Below, in pieces: positions 19,565 through 30,075 of a stretch of DNA of 64,000 nucleotides. The stretch's first letter is position 1. Every line of letters begins with the position of its first letter. The stretch covers positions 1,650,864 through 1,714,863 of the forward strand of contig CM044962.1 in the NCBI GenBank assembly GCA_024516035.1, written 5' to 3'. The position numbers and the translations under genes were made by a program. Under the pieces are notes generated by a model. It was not told the DNA's origin. It did no database searches and saw nothing but the letters and a program-made list of their open reading frames with translations. The DNA comes from Bactericera cockerelli. Lineage: Eukaryota; Arthropoda; Insecta; Hemiptera; Triozidae.

Positions 19565-19872
19565 TTTTATTATTATTAAAAGATGAGTGTTTCACAGCCT
19601 TTTTTATTTCGTAGCCATAAAACAGAAGTTACTGTAGACGCTTGTGGTCTGTGTTGTAGCCTGCCCATCCTGTAGTATGCCTCCCCTCTGATGGGCGAGA
19701 AGTGACACAGTACTTCCTAATTAGGTGCTGGGTCAACACGAGCGCACCGGAAGGTATCCCTTACAAACAATTGTAACCAAATTAAGAATACAAATTTTTG
19801 TCGGCACGGGGGATCGAACCCGGGACCTTCCGAGCGAATGCTTAACCACTGAGCTAATCGTGTTCCCTTCCG
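19565..19872 (-). mobile_element. tRNA-derived SINE, family D
   Basis: On the minus strand the head reads GATTAGCTCAGTGGTTAAGC, then GGTCCCGGGTTCGATCCCC (A and B box pattern), then the body with CGACAAAAATTTGTATTC and a tail toward AAGGCTGTGAAACACTCATC. A related piece follows at 19930-20100. Other copies: 59020-59312 and 62320-62618. Confidence 0.8.
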
Positions 19873-19929
19873 GAAGGACGGTCCCTGGGACAAGGGGGGG
19901 GGGGGGTGTGCGTTTGTGTGTGTGTGAAC

Positions 19930-20105
19930 TATCTTTATCTGTACTATTTACACTCTCTTTTTTAATGAATGTTTTACACCCGTTTTTATTTCGTAGCCAT
20001 GAAACAGGAGGTTCTGTAGACGCAATTGTAACCAAATTAAAAATACAATTTTTTGTCGGCACCGGGGATCGAACTCGGGATCTGCCGCGCTGTTTGTTCC
20101 TTTTT
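19930..20105 (-). repeat. SINE family D, truncated copy
   Basis: CCATGAAACAGGAGGTTCTG, then TTGTCGGCACCGGGGATCGA in the same order as family D, but lacking the tRNA-like A box. Confidence 0.6.
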
Positions 20106-20132
20106 ACAGGAACACCTTTTTTTACCTTCCTT

Positions 20133-20760
20133 ATCCTATAATAAGGAAAGTATTGTATTCGTCGAAAATTTGACCTACCCAGTTTTTCACATTTCTGGAC
20201 GAAGTATAGCCTCTGGAAGTCAGGATACCAAAAAAGTTGTTTACGGCCATTAATTCTTACGTTCGTGTGTGTCTGTCCCTCTATCTGTGAACAGGATATC
20301 TCGAGAACGGTAAGAGACTTGAAATTTGATATGGAATTTAATTTTATACACTAGTGACTGGACGAACTACGCAACTTTTAGTTGAAATCGGAAGCATTCT
20401 GCGACCACAGGGTCGCAAAAATCGGCTGCAAGGGCCGTTTCTTTGAATTGGTTATAAATACAAAATAAGTTATAGAACAATATTTTCTTAGAATAAAAAA
20501 ATAAAAGGGTTTTACTGAGATCATTTTTTTAATATCTTGAACTTTTTGGAACCCTGCTCGAATTTACCGGTATTTTCAAGTGTTCCAATTACACCAACTT
20601 TTTTTTATATTATTTAACGTATAATATGTGACATTTCAAATCCAATGATTTTGAGTTGCTGATTACGAATTTGTCATTGATTTTTAGCTAACTGTTACCT
20701 TTGAGTCACTTGTTGCTTTTGGTCCCGTTCCCATTCCTACCTGATAGGATAAGGAAAGTC
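20133..20760 (+). mobile_element. Repeat family H (CTTTCCTTATCC ends)
   Basis: Starts CCTTCCTTATCCTATAATAA and ends AGGATAAGGAAAGTC, so its ends are inverted repeats of about 15 bp. It contains GTATTCGTCGAAAATTTGAC and AACAGGATATCTCGAGAACG. Copies: 21377-21780 (minus), 24060-24713 and 63686-64000. The class is unknown; a non-autonomous DNA element is the simplest view. Confidence 0.65.
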
Positions 20761-20904
20761 GTGTTATGTTTACAGCAGATTTTTTTTATATAAAAAGTTG
20801 TTCTTCACACTTTGTGAAGGAAAGTCTGAACAACTTTTTATATGACTTCTTAGATGGAAGGGAAGAGAAGGGGTCGTATAATGAAGAAAAGTATTTTTTT
20901 AAGT

Positions 20905-21010
20905 AATGATATTTGTGTTAATGACTTTCGTGATATCACAATTACTCAAACTCGCTTTAATAAATCTACAATAATATTAGTATCGGTTTATTTCTACTGC
21001 CGAAGAAGGA
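20905..21010 (-). repeat. SINE family B tail fragment
   Basis: TTGTGTTAATGACTTTCGTG, ATATCACAATTACTCAAACT is the 3' tail seen in family B SINEs. Confidence 0.5.
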
Positions 21011-21074
21011 CTTATAAACCCCATTATTCTAGCAGTAAGCCGAAAAAGGTATTATTATGTGGTCAAAACTCCGA

Positions 21075-21175
21075 ACACTAGGATAACTTGTCATGTCCCG
21101 GCTGGGTTTCGAATACGCGACCCCTGGATTACCAGACGCTTTGACCACTGAGCTACCGGGACAGACATTATTTCT
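21075..21175 (-). mobile_element. tRNA-derived SINE, family L
   Basis: The + strand reads TCCCGGCTGGGTTTCGAAT, CCTGGATTACCAGACGC and TGAGCTACCGGGACA, the complement of a tRNA-like head (GTCCCGGTAGCTCAGTGG, B box TTCGAAACCC). Other copies: 50602-50795 (+), 54488-54632 and 56262-56432 (minus). Confidence 0.7.
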
Positions 21176-21376
21176 TTTATCACGTTTTCACAAGACGTGC
21201 TTTCAGTCATCTTTCGACATGTTGAGGTAAAAATATATAAACAAATAAAATATGAAACAGGAAACAGCTTTTGAAATCTGTCACGACTTATTTTTCCATC
21301 GTCTGTCTAGTTTTTATTGGCAATATATCTTATCCACGTGGTAACATGAAAAAATATCTGGTGTAAACATCACACG

Positions 21377-21780
21377 ACTTTCCTTATCCTAATATTAGGA
21401 ATGGGAACAGGACCAAAAGCCACTGGCGACTCAAAGGTAACAGTTAACTAAGAATCAACGTCAAATTCGTAATCAGAACGTCAAAATCATTAGATTTGAT
21501 ATGTCAACACCCATCTACGATATCTAATAAAAAAAAAGTTGGTCTAATTGGGACCCTCGAAAATACCGGTAAATTGGAGCCGGATTGCAAGAGTTCAAGA
21601 TATCAACAAACAAAAAAAATGAACTGAGTAAACCTTTACTATTTTTTTATTTTAAGGAAATGTTGTTCTCTAACTTTTTTGTATCTTTGACCAATATGAT
21701 GCATCCAGAATTTTGAAAAACTGGGTGGGTCAAATTTTCGACGAATACAATACTTTCCTTATTATAGGATAAGGAAAGTA
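21377..21780 (-). mobile_element. Repeat family H, inverted copy
   Basis: Ends ACTTTCCTTATCC and GGATAAGGAAAGT. It is oriented opposite to the copy at 20133-20760, so the two form inverted arms around 0.6 kb of SINE-rich DNA. Confidence 0.65.
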
Positions 21781-21837
21781 AAAATACACTGCCGATTATG
21801 AACACAAGACTTCCTCGTGTCGGGTTTACGCTATATA

Positions 21838-22055
21838 ATAATACCACTTTTTAGTGGAAAGAAATCACCAGGTGAGGTTAATGCTCAAAGCATTCTCTAC
21901 CACCTAACCTGCAGAGTCTTATTATAATGTGGTCACAAACTCAAGTAAATGAGGAAAAATTCATGCACTGTTTTGAGTTCGTACCAACGGATCCCTAATA
22001 CGCTTCCTGGATTACCAGACCAGCGCGTTAACCATTTGACTACCAGTGCACTTTT
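21838..22055 (-). mobile_element. SINE family A, minus strand
   Basis: Tail first on the + strand (AGGTTAATGCTCAAAGCATT, ACCTAACC), then GAGGAAAAATTCATGCACTG and the inverted head (CCAGACCAGCGCGTTAACCA, TTGACTACCAGTGCAC). Confidence 0.8.
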
Positions 22056-22449
22056 AAATGTATGTACAAATCGTCTCTTTAAATTTGAAAAAAAGACATT
22101 GTTTAGATTGCTGAAATAAAGGAACTTTTTAGTCTCACCTCGGCAGACACGGCAGTATGAACAAGTTAATCTCCATGCTATTCTATTCTATACAAATTTG
22201 TTTTATGTTCAAGATGTGCTTTAAGAAAAATTTAATACATTTTAAATTTTCAACTAAGACTTCAGCCTCGGCCCTAAAGGCCATGTTAACAAACTTGCAA
22301 GTGAACGTGTAGTAGCGGAGCACGGAAGTAATAATAAATTGCATTTTATAATAATAAAAAAAACGACAACAACAACAACAATAATTATAATAATATTCAT
22401 GATAGTAATAATCATCATCTTGATAGTAATAATCATAATCATGATAGTA

Positions 22450-22570
22450 ATAATCATCGTCATCGTGGACGATGGTATCCAGACAGTGGGGATTGGGGAA
22501 TGACCCAGCACTTCTACCACTGTCTTTGCAAGGAGACTAATAATTGACAAGGCCCCCAGAACCAAACCAT
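22450..22570. repeat. Dispersed repeat family I
   Basis: GATGGTATCCAGACAGTGG, TGACCCAGCACTTCTACCAC, TGTCTTTGCAAGGAG and GCCCCCAGAACCAA recur at 57985-58090 in the same order. Confidence 0.6.
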
Positions 22571-22754
22571 ATAAATAATAATAAAACTAATAATAATAAT
22601 GACATTAAACTATTTATGAAACATGCAAGATGTTCTCGGCGCTAACTTAACATTAGTGTACATAGTGCATACAGGGTGTAACAGAATATGATCTGACGAC
22701 GCGACGATGCTGGTCAAGAGACAATTTTTGATACAGTCGAACCCATGCGCGGAT

Positions 22755-23215
22755 ATAGGGGGGGGGGGGGGGGGGGGGGCACGGGGGCGCGTGCCCCCCC
22801 AGATTTTTTCGGTAAGCGATGTTTCTCAAACTTCATTATACCTAACCCCGTATAAAAAATGAGTTAGGGGGCACGGGCCCCAAAATAATTCCCAATTCTA
22901 AGACTAATCCCATAAAAAAATCTCAATAAGTTAGGAGGGCACGGACCCAAAATAGTTCCCAATTCTAAGACTAATCCCGTAAAAAAAAGATTTCAATAAG
23001 TTAGGGGGGCACGGGACCCAAAATAATTCCCAATTCTAAGACTAATCCCGTTAAAAAGAAGATCTCAATAAGTTAGGCGGAGTATTCCCAATTCAAGACT
23101 GATCCCGAAAAAAAGTTATAATTACACACCCAAAATATCCCAATCTAAGACTAATCCCTTAAAAAAAAATCTCAATAACTAGGGGGGCACGGGACCCAAA
23201 ATAATTCCCAATTTA
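22755..23215. repeat. G-run and ~67-bp minisatellite, about 5 copies
   Basis: After a run of about 20 G (22758-22780), units of roughly 67 bp repeat: GTTAGGGGGGCACGGGACCC, AAAATAATTCCCAATTCTAA, GACTAATCCCGTAAAAAAA, TCTCAATAA. Later copies are more degraded. A CAGGGTGTAACAG end of the MITE superfamily lies just upstream at 22674. Confidence 0.8.
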
Positions 23216-23219
23216 AACC

Positions 23220-24058
23220 AATAAATAACTAATATAAGTTTAATAAAATTCAAACCTAATTTACCTTAGGCTATTTGGATCGATATATCATAATTTAGTT
23301 CGCTACACGGTAAGACAAAAAGGATACAAAAAATACATTTTTCACCCGAACAAATTTTTTGTCTTTTCGACGAAGACCTAACTAAAAATGTAAAATTTAG
23401 AGCAAAATTCAATTTCATTGAATATCAATCACAAAATTCAGATGAACCGTTTGTTTGGTAAGGACAAAAATGGATGAGAAACAAAAATATTTACTTTTTG
23501 ACCTGAATAATTTTTTCTCGAAATTTGTCCTAGACGGCGTATCAACTCAAACGAGAATTTTTGCAAGGTTGTTTCATTTGAATATTATCGCAAATTCTGA
23601 TGAGCCATTTTTGAGCTACTTAGTAAGGACAAAAATGGATGGTACACAAAAATATTACATTTGTTTATGTGATGATTTTTGTTGTGTTGGTATGCTCAAG
23701 GCGAAACTTGTTAGTTAAGGTATATTTCATTTGCAATACAAATTCATCGATCGCCATTTAACAAGCGAAAGATGACACTCAATTTTTGACTTTTATCCAG
23801 GTGCCTCTGTTAAAGAGGTTATTTTCAGCGTGAAGGCTAAAGCTTGTACTTAGATTATTTGTATTCATACAAGCTTATCGGCCAAAAACAAATTTTTCAG
23901 GCCTAAAATGATTTATTTTCACTAAGTAACTGTTTGATAAAGTGAACCCAATGAATAAATAATATTATTTTTTACTATAGTCGACCACTCAAAAAACATA
24001 GAGAAAACATTAAAATATATACTATATTTTATGTACTCGTATATAAATATTTAATTTT
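23220..24058. other. AT-rich DNA without a supported gene
   Basis: A weak internal duplication is visible (GTAAGGACAAAAATGGATG at about 23457 and 23625). The 87-codon frame at 23455 shows no family motif, and I do not call a gene. Confidence 0.45.
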
Positions 24059-24059
24059 T

Positions 24060-24713
24060 ACTTTCCTTATCCTATAATAAGGAAAGTATTGTATTCGTCG
24101 AAAATTTGACCTACCCAGTTTTTCACATTTCTGGACGAATCATAGCCTCAGGATACCAAAAAAGTTATTTTCAGCCATTGGTCCGTGCGTCTGTCTGTCT
24201 GTCCGTCTGTCTGTCTGTCTGTCTGTCTGTCTGCTGTCTGTCTGTGAACAGGATATCTCAAGAACGGTAAGAGCTAGAGACTTGAAATTTGGTATGCAAA
24301 TTAATTTTATACACCAGACGAACCACAAAACTTTTGGTTGAAATCGGCCGCAAAATGCGGCCGCAAGGCCGCAAATATTGGCCGCAAGCGCCCCTTCTAT
24401 GAATTGGTTAAAGATACAAAAAAAGTTAGAGAACAACATTTTCTTAGATTAAAAAAATAATAGGGGTCTCTTCTTATCATTTTTTTGATATCTTGAACTT
24501 TTTGGACCTCGGTCCCAATTTACCGGTATTTTGGGGGGGACCCGCTTTGACTAACTTTTTTATTATTCATCCTAGATGGGGATTGTGACATATCAAATCC
24601 AATGATTTTGAGATGCTGATTACGAATTTGGCTTTGATTTTTAGCTAACTGTTACCTTTGAGTCACCAGTGGCTTTTGGTCCTGTTCCCATTCCTAATAT
24701 GATAAGGAAAGTC
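24060..24713 (+). mobile_element. Repeat family H, longest copy in the window
   Basis: Starts ACTTTCCTTATCCTATAATA and ends GATAAGGAAAGT. It includes a TCTG/TGTC simple repeat (24185-24245) and AACAGGATATCTCAAGAACG. It is closely similar to the copy entering at 63686. Confidence 0.7.
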
Positions 24714-24884
24714 GTGTGATGTTTACACCAGATTTTTTTTTATATAATTATATAAAATATAAAAAGGAAAGTTAATTAGTTATTGTTGTGATTTCCGCTG
24801 TGTTCCAACTAACTAAGATGGCTGATTTTATAAATCAAAACAGAAAAGCGAGTACTGTGAGCAGAAATATTGTATTTACTTGTA

Positions 24885-25200
24885 CATGAAAGTCAGACCC
24901 TGTATATTTTGAATCAATAAGAGTTAAAAGTTGAAATCTCGGAAATATCTGTGAGTAGGAAATTTGTATTTACTTTTTTTCTGTAATCATTTCACTTAAT
25001 TAGCTTAAGTTTTATTCTGTAGTTTATGTTGATTTTTGTAATTTTAAGTTTTTTTTTCTCGCTCTGTAGGAAAATTGTTTTAAAATGCGTTCGATCCCGT
25101 AGATATACTAATTAAAAATAAATAAAACATACATAAAAGTCAGACCCTGTATATTGAGAAACAATAAGATGTTAAAAGTTGAAAGCTCGGAAATATCTAA
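24885..25200. repeat. Direct duplication of ~65 bp
   Basis: AAGTCAGACCCTGTATATT and GTTAAAAGTTGAAA, CTCGGAAATATCT occur at about 24890-24952 and again at 25137-25200. Confidence 0.65.
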
Positions 25201-25308
25201 CTTTTATTATTCCTTCCGTTTTCATAAAAGTTCCTGTCAACCACTTCACATCTCTTTCTGATAAGCTGTTGACGTAATTGGGCTTCCTTTCTTGGGCTGA
25301 CAGTCTAA

Positions 25309-25692
25309 ATAAACACTAAACTTACCTATACTTACACTAAACTTACCTATATTTACACTAAACTTACCTATATTTACACTAAACTTACCTATACTTACAC
25401 TAAACATACCTATATTTACACTAAACTTACCTATATTTACACTAAACTTACCTATACTTACACTAAACATACCTATATTTACACTAAACTTACCTATATT
25501 TACACTAAACTTACCTATATTTACACTAAACTTACCTATACTTACACTAAACTTACCTATATTTACACTAAACTTACCTATAGTTATACTAAACTTACCT
25601 ATACTTACATAAACTTACCTATAGTTATACTAAACTTACCTATATTTACACTAAACTTGCATTTACTTACACTAAACTTACCTATACTTACA
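25309..25692. repeat. Minisatellite, 21-bp unit, ~18 copies
   Basis: Repeats of ACACTAAACTTACCTATATTT with a few variants (TATACT, GTTATACT). The unit length is a multiple of three, so the minus frame reads as heptads such as FSVNIGK. This is most likely non-coding. Confidence 0.9.
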
Positions 25693-25737
25693 TGGTCTTT
25701 GCCTAATTTATTTTTATTATTAACTTGCGTTTACGTC

Positions 25738-25832
25738 AACGCTTTAGATTGTTAATCCAGGTAGTGTATAGGGATCCGTTGATTCGAATCCCACCCGGTG
25801 CATAAATTTTTCCTAATTATAATTTGAGTTTC
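25738..25832 (+). repeat. SINE family A, truncated
   Basis: Starts inside the head (TTGTTAATCCAGGTAGTG) and keeps the B box (GATTCGAATCCCACCC) and ATAAATTTTTCC. It is bounded by the 21-bp minisatellite and the CT tract. Confidence 0.7.
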
Positions 25833-26295
25833 TCTTCCTCTCTCCTTCCCTCCTTCTCTTCCTTCTCTCTCCCTCTCTCCCTCTCCCTCTCTCCCTCTCT
25901 CCCTCTCTCCCTCTCTCCCTCTCTCCCTCTCTCCCTCTCTCCCTCTCTCCCTCCTCCCTCTCTCCCTCTCTCCCTCCTCCTCCTCTCCCTCTCTCCCTCT
26001 CTCCCTCTCTCCCCTCTCTCCCTCTCTCCCTCTCTCCCTCTCTCCCTCTCTCCCTCTCTCCCTCTCTCCCTCTCTCCCTCTCTCCCTCTCTCCCTCTCTC
26101 TCCCTCTCTCCCTCTCTCCCTCTCTCCCTCTCTCCCTCTCTCCCTCTCTCCCTCTCTCCCTCTCTCTCCCTCTCTCCCTCTCTCCCTCTCTCCCTCTCTC
26201 CCTCTCTCCCTCTCTCCCTCTCTCCCTCTCTCCCTCTCTCCCTCTCTCCCTCTCTCCCTCCCTCCCTCTCTCCCTCTCTCCCTCTCTCCCTCTCA
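25833..26295. repeat. (CTCTCCCT)n microsatellite, ~460 bp
   Basis: Almost pure CTCTCCCT octamers. Long frames through it encode Ser-Leu-Pro or Arg-Glu-Gly strings and are not genes. Confidence 0.97.
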
Positions 26296-26601
26296 CTCCA
26301 CTTTCTTCTTCATCAAGTCCCTCATCTACATAAATATACCCATCTCGCCCCAAAGCTGTCTGTTTTAGAAAATGCTTTCTATTTTCGGCGCCTTCTATTT
26401 CTGCAGCTCCCACAAGACGTGCTCTTCTAACATTCATTCTTCATTTCAATTTAAATTATCCGTTTGTCACGAGGTACAAACACTTCAAATTCAGACTTCA
26501 CTGAGGTTCTTCGGTGTTTTCTAAGCTTTTAAAGAAGTGTTCTATTCTGTTTTGTTCCGACTGTTGATTTCTTTCCGTCCATTGTTACCGACCCCGGCAG
26601 T

Positions 26602-27394
26602 CAGGGCTGCTAGATTGGGGGTTTTCCCTTCATTTTGGGGGTTTCTTGAGCTCTTGGGGGGAGTTTGAGGGGAAAATTTTTGAGACCTATATTTATGGGG
26701 TTTTTTGGGGTTTTTTCCGAGGACAATTAATTAAAATAATGTTCTCAAATGCGAAAAAAATCCTCTAGAGAAAACTCTGAATATTTTTTTTCTTGTAAAC
26801 CTCTCAAGGAAACCTCTGAATCTGGCAACATTGTCTAGAAGTTGATTTTGTTCCGTCCCAGTAGAGCGCTGAATACCTACATGTCCTACATTAGCTCTAG
26901 AGAGATGAGTTTTTGTGGTGAAGACTGTGAAGATCCTCATCGAGGTTAGGTAGTAAGAAGTTAGGTGAAAAAAACCTACAATAATTTGTGCGATTTCAGG
27001 GCAGTTGAAAAAAATGGTTTAAACCAATGGTTAAAAAAAACCAGCTGGTTTAAACCAATTGGTTTAAACTATAACAACCCTGATCTGCAGTGTATAGTAT
27101 TATAATATGTATGTGAACTTTTTTTTTTTTTTTTTTTAAACTGACTTTTTTGACTGAAGTTTTTTTCATTATTATTTTTTAACCGTTTTTAAAATACAAA
27201 AAAAACCACTAAAACTCGCCAGCAAATATTACTCAGTGTTATCTTCTTCTTGCATTTTAGATATCACGAAACCAAAAAATAATAATAAACATTGGCCATT
27301 TCATTTGGGGGTTTTTTCTGAAAAAGTCCGTTTTCTGGGGGTTTTTCGGGGAGCTATGGGGGTTTTTTTTTTTGAAACCCATCTGGCAACCCTG
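26602..27394. mobile_element. Non-autonomous hAT element, 8-bp target duplication
   Basis: Starts CAGGGCTGCTAGATTGGGG and ends CCCATCTGGCAACCCTG, the CAGGGTTGCCAGAT-type end common among hAT elements. It is flanked by perfect duplications CCGGCAGT at 26594-26601 and 27395-27402. The interior is G/T-rich near the ends and has a small palindrome (GGTTTAAACCAATTGGTTTA) at about 27040. No transposase is present. Confidence 0.88.
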
Positions 27395-27724
27395 CCGGCA
27401 GTCCAAGTCTCCCTTTCGGGGTGGAACGACTAAGAACACAAGTTAGCGGAATCCTTGCCAATGATGCGGTTCTATAAATTAATATAGAGTTCGAACCATG
27501 AACAAAGTTCCAACAAGCGCCTTAGTGTTCAAAAAAAAAGAAAGAAATGAGTGTAATAAATGAAAAGAATTAAATAATTCTTGTACCTTAAGTTTATTTA
27601 TCTAATTTAATCAAGGTTAAGAGTTGTCCTCTGAGAGCCTATCGGATATAATTAGGTAGATGGAAATATATAGACTCACCAGCAGGAACTCAACCACCCA
27701 CTAGAACTCACTCTCTTCAACAGC

Positions 27725-27880
27725 TCCGTTAAGTTGGCCCTGCCATGACGGAATTCCGTGTTCAAACGTTAGTACCCGGTAGATCTTCGTTAGTACCCAT
27801 AAGTACTGAGAGTTCGTCGTTAGTACCGTTATCGTTGTCGAAAAAAACAGAATTTTCTGTCGCAGGGCCAACTTAACGGA
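27725..27880. mobile_element. Small hairpin MITE (TCCGTTAAGTTGGCCCTG ends)
   Basis: A 156-bp unit whose ends, TCCGTTAAGTTGGCCCTGC and GCAGGGCCAACTTAACGGA, are 19-bp perfect inverted repeats. GTTAGTACC repeats several times inside. No clear target duplication. Confidence 0.7.
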
Positions 27881-27884
27881 CCTC

Positions 27885-28195
27885 ACTTCGACTGCCCCGA
27901 GGTTTGGTAGTTGTCATGCCAGGAGGACCCATGTTTGCCAATTCCAAACACTTTGTTTACAAATCTAAGTCGCTCCGGTGACACCATACAGCATAGGTAC
28001 AGCACCGCATTTTTTCTTTTCTTTTTGTTGGAAATCTATAGATCTATACCTTCTCACTGTCCTGTCGAGAATGTCTTCATCTATAATGTCCATCTCTTCT
28101 ATTTATCTTAAATATTACTGATGTATGTACCTTTTTTTCTTGTTATGACGGTTTTAAATCCATCAATTAATGTCAAAACATTATCGTCAAAAATA
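27885..28195. other. Unassigned sequence
   Basis: No gene or repeat recognised. Confidence 0.4.
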
Positions 28196-28199
28196 ATAA

Positions 28200-28388
28200 T
28201 ACACTCTCTTTAGTGGAAGTTTAATGATCAATGCATTTTCTACCACCTAACCCTCAGAGTCTTATTATTACGTGGTTACAAACTCAAATTAATGAGGAAA
28301 AATTCATGCACTGGGTGGGATTCGAACCAACGGACACCTACGTTACCTGGATTACCAGACTAGCGCGTTAACCACTTGACTACGATGC
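28200..28388 (-). mobile_element. SINE family A, minus strand
   Basis: AATGCATTTTCTACCACCTA, AATGAGGAAAAATTCATGCA, TGGGATTCGAACCAACGG and TAGCGCGTTAACCACTTGAC give the inverted SINE. Confidence 0.8.
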
Positions 28389-28449
28389 CGCGATGACAAC
28401 ATTTTAAGTGATACTATTTCACTTTAATTTATAATATATTTCTTTGGTT

Positions 28450-28948
28450 AGAGATAGAAAGAGCTAGTTATTTGTGTTATTAAGTCCCAATTTTTAGTGG
28501 GCAGCATCGACATTACTATAAATGCTAATGCATCATATTCATCTCCAACCATCATATTTCAATATCAATCTCGTAATGCCGCCACTCAGTGGCGTAGCCA
28601 GGGGGGGGGGGAGTTTGGGGACAAAACCCCCGCCCGAAATTTCCAAGAAACCCCAGCAAAGATGGAATATACGTTAGGCGATATTTCTGAACCCCCTAAA
28701 AACCACTCCCGAAATCCCATCAAACCCCCCCCCCCCCCCCCCCCCCACCCGAAATGTAGGTCTAGCCACGCCACTGCCGCCACTGGTCGTTGTCCATTCT
28801 AAATCTACGTCAGTTCAACTCACGAGGCTAGGGTAGGCCCCAACTTCCAAAGAACAGACCCGAAAAAATTCGACCCCGCCGGGAATCGAACCCTGTGACC
28901 TGGAGTGCAAGCCGAGCATGCTGCCGCTAGGCCAAGGTGACTACTTTT
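28450..28948 (-). mobile_element. tRNA-derived SINE, family G, split by a hAT MITE
   Basis: The inverted tRNA-like head is at 28860-28948 (GGGAATCGAACCC, TGCAAGCCGAGCATGCTGCC, GCTAGGCCAAGGTGAC). The body contains CGCCACTGGTCGTTG and ATTTTTAGTGGGCAGCATC. It is interrupted at 28587-28776. Relatives: 33095-33530, 45048-45358, 52905-53060. Confidence 0.7.
28587..28776. mobile_element. Short hAT MITE with 8-bp target duplication
   Basis: Ends CAGTGGCGTAGCCAGGGGG and CTAGCCACGCCACTG, flanked by perfect CCGCCACT duplications (28579-28586 and 28777-28784). The 190-bp body has G-runs near one end and C-runs near the other, so it can fold into a hairpin. Confidence 0.88.
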
Positions 28949-29034
28949 TCTTTGTGCATTCCGAATGACTAGACGCAATGAAACTTTTCTCTAACTTAAG
29001 AAAGGATATATTCCTATACCTTTTTTAATTTTGG

Positions 29035-29305
29035 TTTAACCTCGCTTTCAACTGCATGGTCATTTGGTCATATCACGACAGGGGTGTTATCCTCCAATCG
29101 CAAGAAACTCACAAACCTGCTACCCATAGCCGACATCATGAGGTTTAGAATTCAAGTGACCACCCATCCAATTGCTAACCACAACGTTGCTTAACTACAG
29201 TGACAGAACCAGATCTGGTGTATTCAAAGTGCCTTCGACGCTGGCTGTTGTACAATGGGTGTACCATTTTTGGTTTAACGTCGCTTATAACTGCATGGTA
29301 ATAAT
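29035..29305 (-). mobile_element. 5S rRNA-derived SINE, minus strand
   Basis: ACGACAGGGGTGTTATCCTC, CCACCCATCCAATTGCTAAC, ACGTTGCTTAACTACAGTGA, then TCAAAGTGCCTTCGACGCTG, the inverse of the 5S-like head. Confidence 0.65.
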
Positions 29306-29329
29306 ATAATAATAATAATAACATGATAG

Positions 29330-29500
29330 TGATATAAAGTTATCAAATATTTATGTGAATCACTTTCGTGATGTGACAACTACTCAATATCGCTTTACTA
29401 GATCTACGCTGAAACCGGGACTTGAACCAACCACCTTGATGTTACAAATTCGCCACCTTATCGATCAAGCTACTGAAGTCGGTGCTAGCTGATATCTATT
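29330..29500 (-). mobile_element. SINE family B, minus strand
   Basis: TTCGTGATGTGACAACTACT, CAATATCGCTTTACTAGATC, GAAACCGGGACTTGAACCAA and ATCGATCAAGCTACTGAAGT give the tail and inverted tRNA-like head. Confidence 0.7.
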
Positions 29501-29734
29501 TTTTTATATGGAACTTTTAATTAACGAATTTTTTTTCTACAAACTAAATTTAATGAATGTTTTTCAATAAATTAAACAGCAAAAAACTTCAATAAAAAAC
29601 ATCGAGATTTCCTAGAAGTGGTTCTGCCAGGTACATTGATTTCTATCAGCTAGAAGTGTAGAGATACGTGGAAAGTGCAGTACAGTATTAGGGCTTTGAA
29701 AAAGTCTCACCCATAATACTCACCTATTTCATAA

Positions 29735-29952
29735 TAACAACATTCTTCAGTGAAAGGTAACCACCAGGCGAGGTTAGTGCTCAAAGCATTTTCTACCACC
29801 TAACCTTCAGCTGACTTCAGCGTTTGGTTATTATGTGGTCAAAAAGTCAATTTAATGATTAAAAATTCATGCACTGGGTGGGATTCGAACCAAGGGATCC
29901 CTACGCTACCTGATTTACCAGAATAGCGCGTTAGCCACTTGACTACCAGTGA
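29735..29952 (-). mobile_element. SINE family A, minus strand
   Basis: AACCACCAGGCGAGGTTAGT, then TGGGTGGGATTCGAACCAAG and AGCGCGTTAGCCACTTGACT. Confidence 0.8.
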
Positions 29953-30075
29953 CTATCTGATTTAACGTCCTGATTAAGACGGGGATTTCACCCTCCTTTC
30001 CCTGGGAATAGTTACCACAGGTACCCACATTGACCTCACCCAGCCTGGGTAGGGTCGAAAACATATAAACATCCT
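29953..30075 (-). repeat. 5S-derived SINE body fragment
   Basis: GACGGGGATTTCACCCTCC and ACCTCACCCAGCCTGGGTAG match the 3' body of the 5S-derived SINE. Confidence 0.55.

Noticed and set aside
24140..24439. 99-codon minus-strand frame
   Set aside because: It runs through repeat family H and its TCTG simple repeat, and other copies do not keep the frame.
25309..25692. CRISPR-like array
   Set aside because: The 21-bp units are contiguous with no unique spacers, and the setting is eukaryotic.
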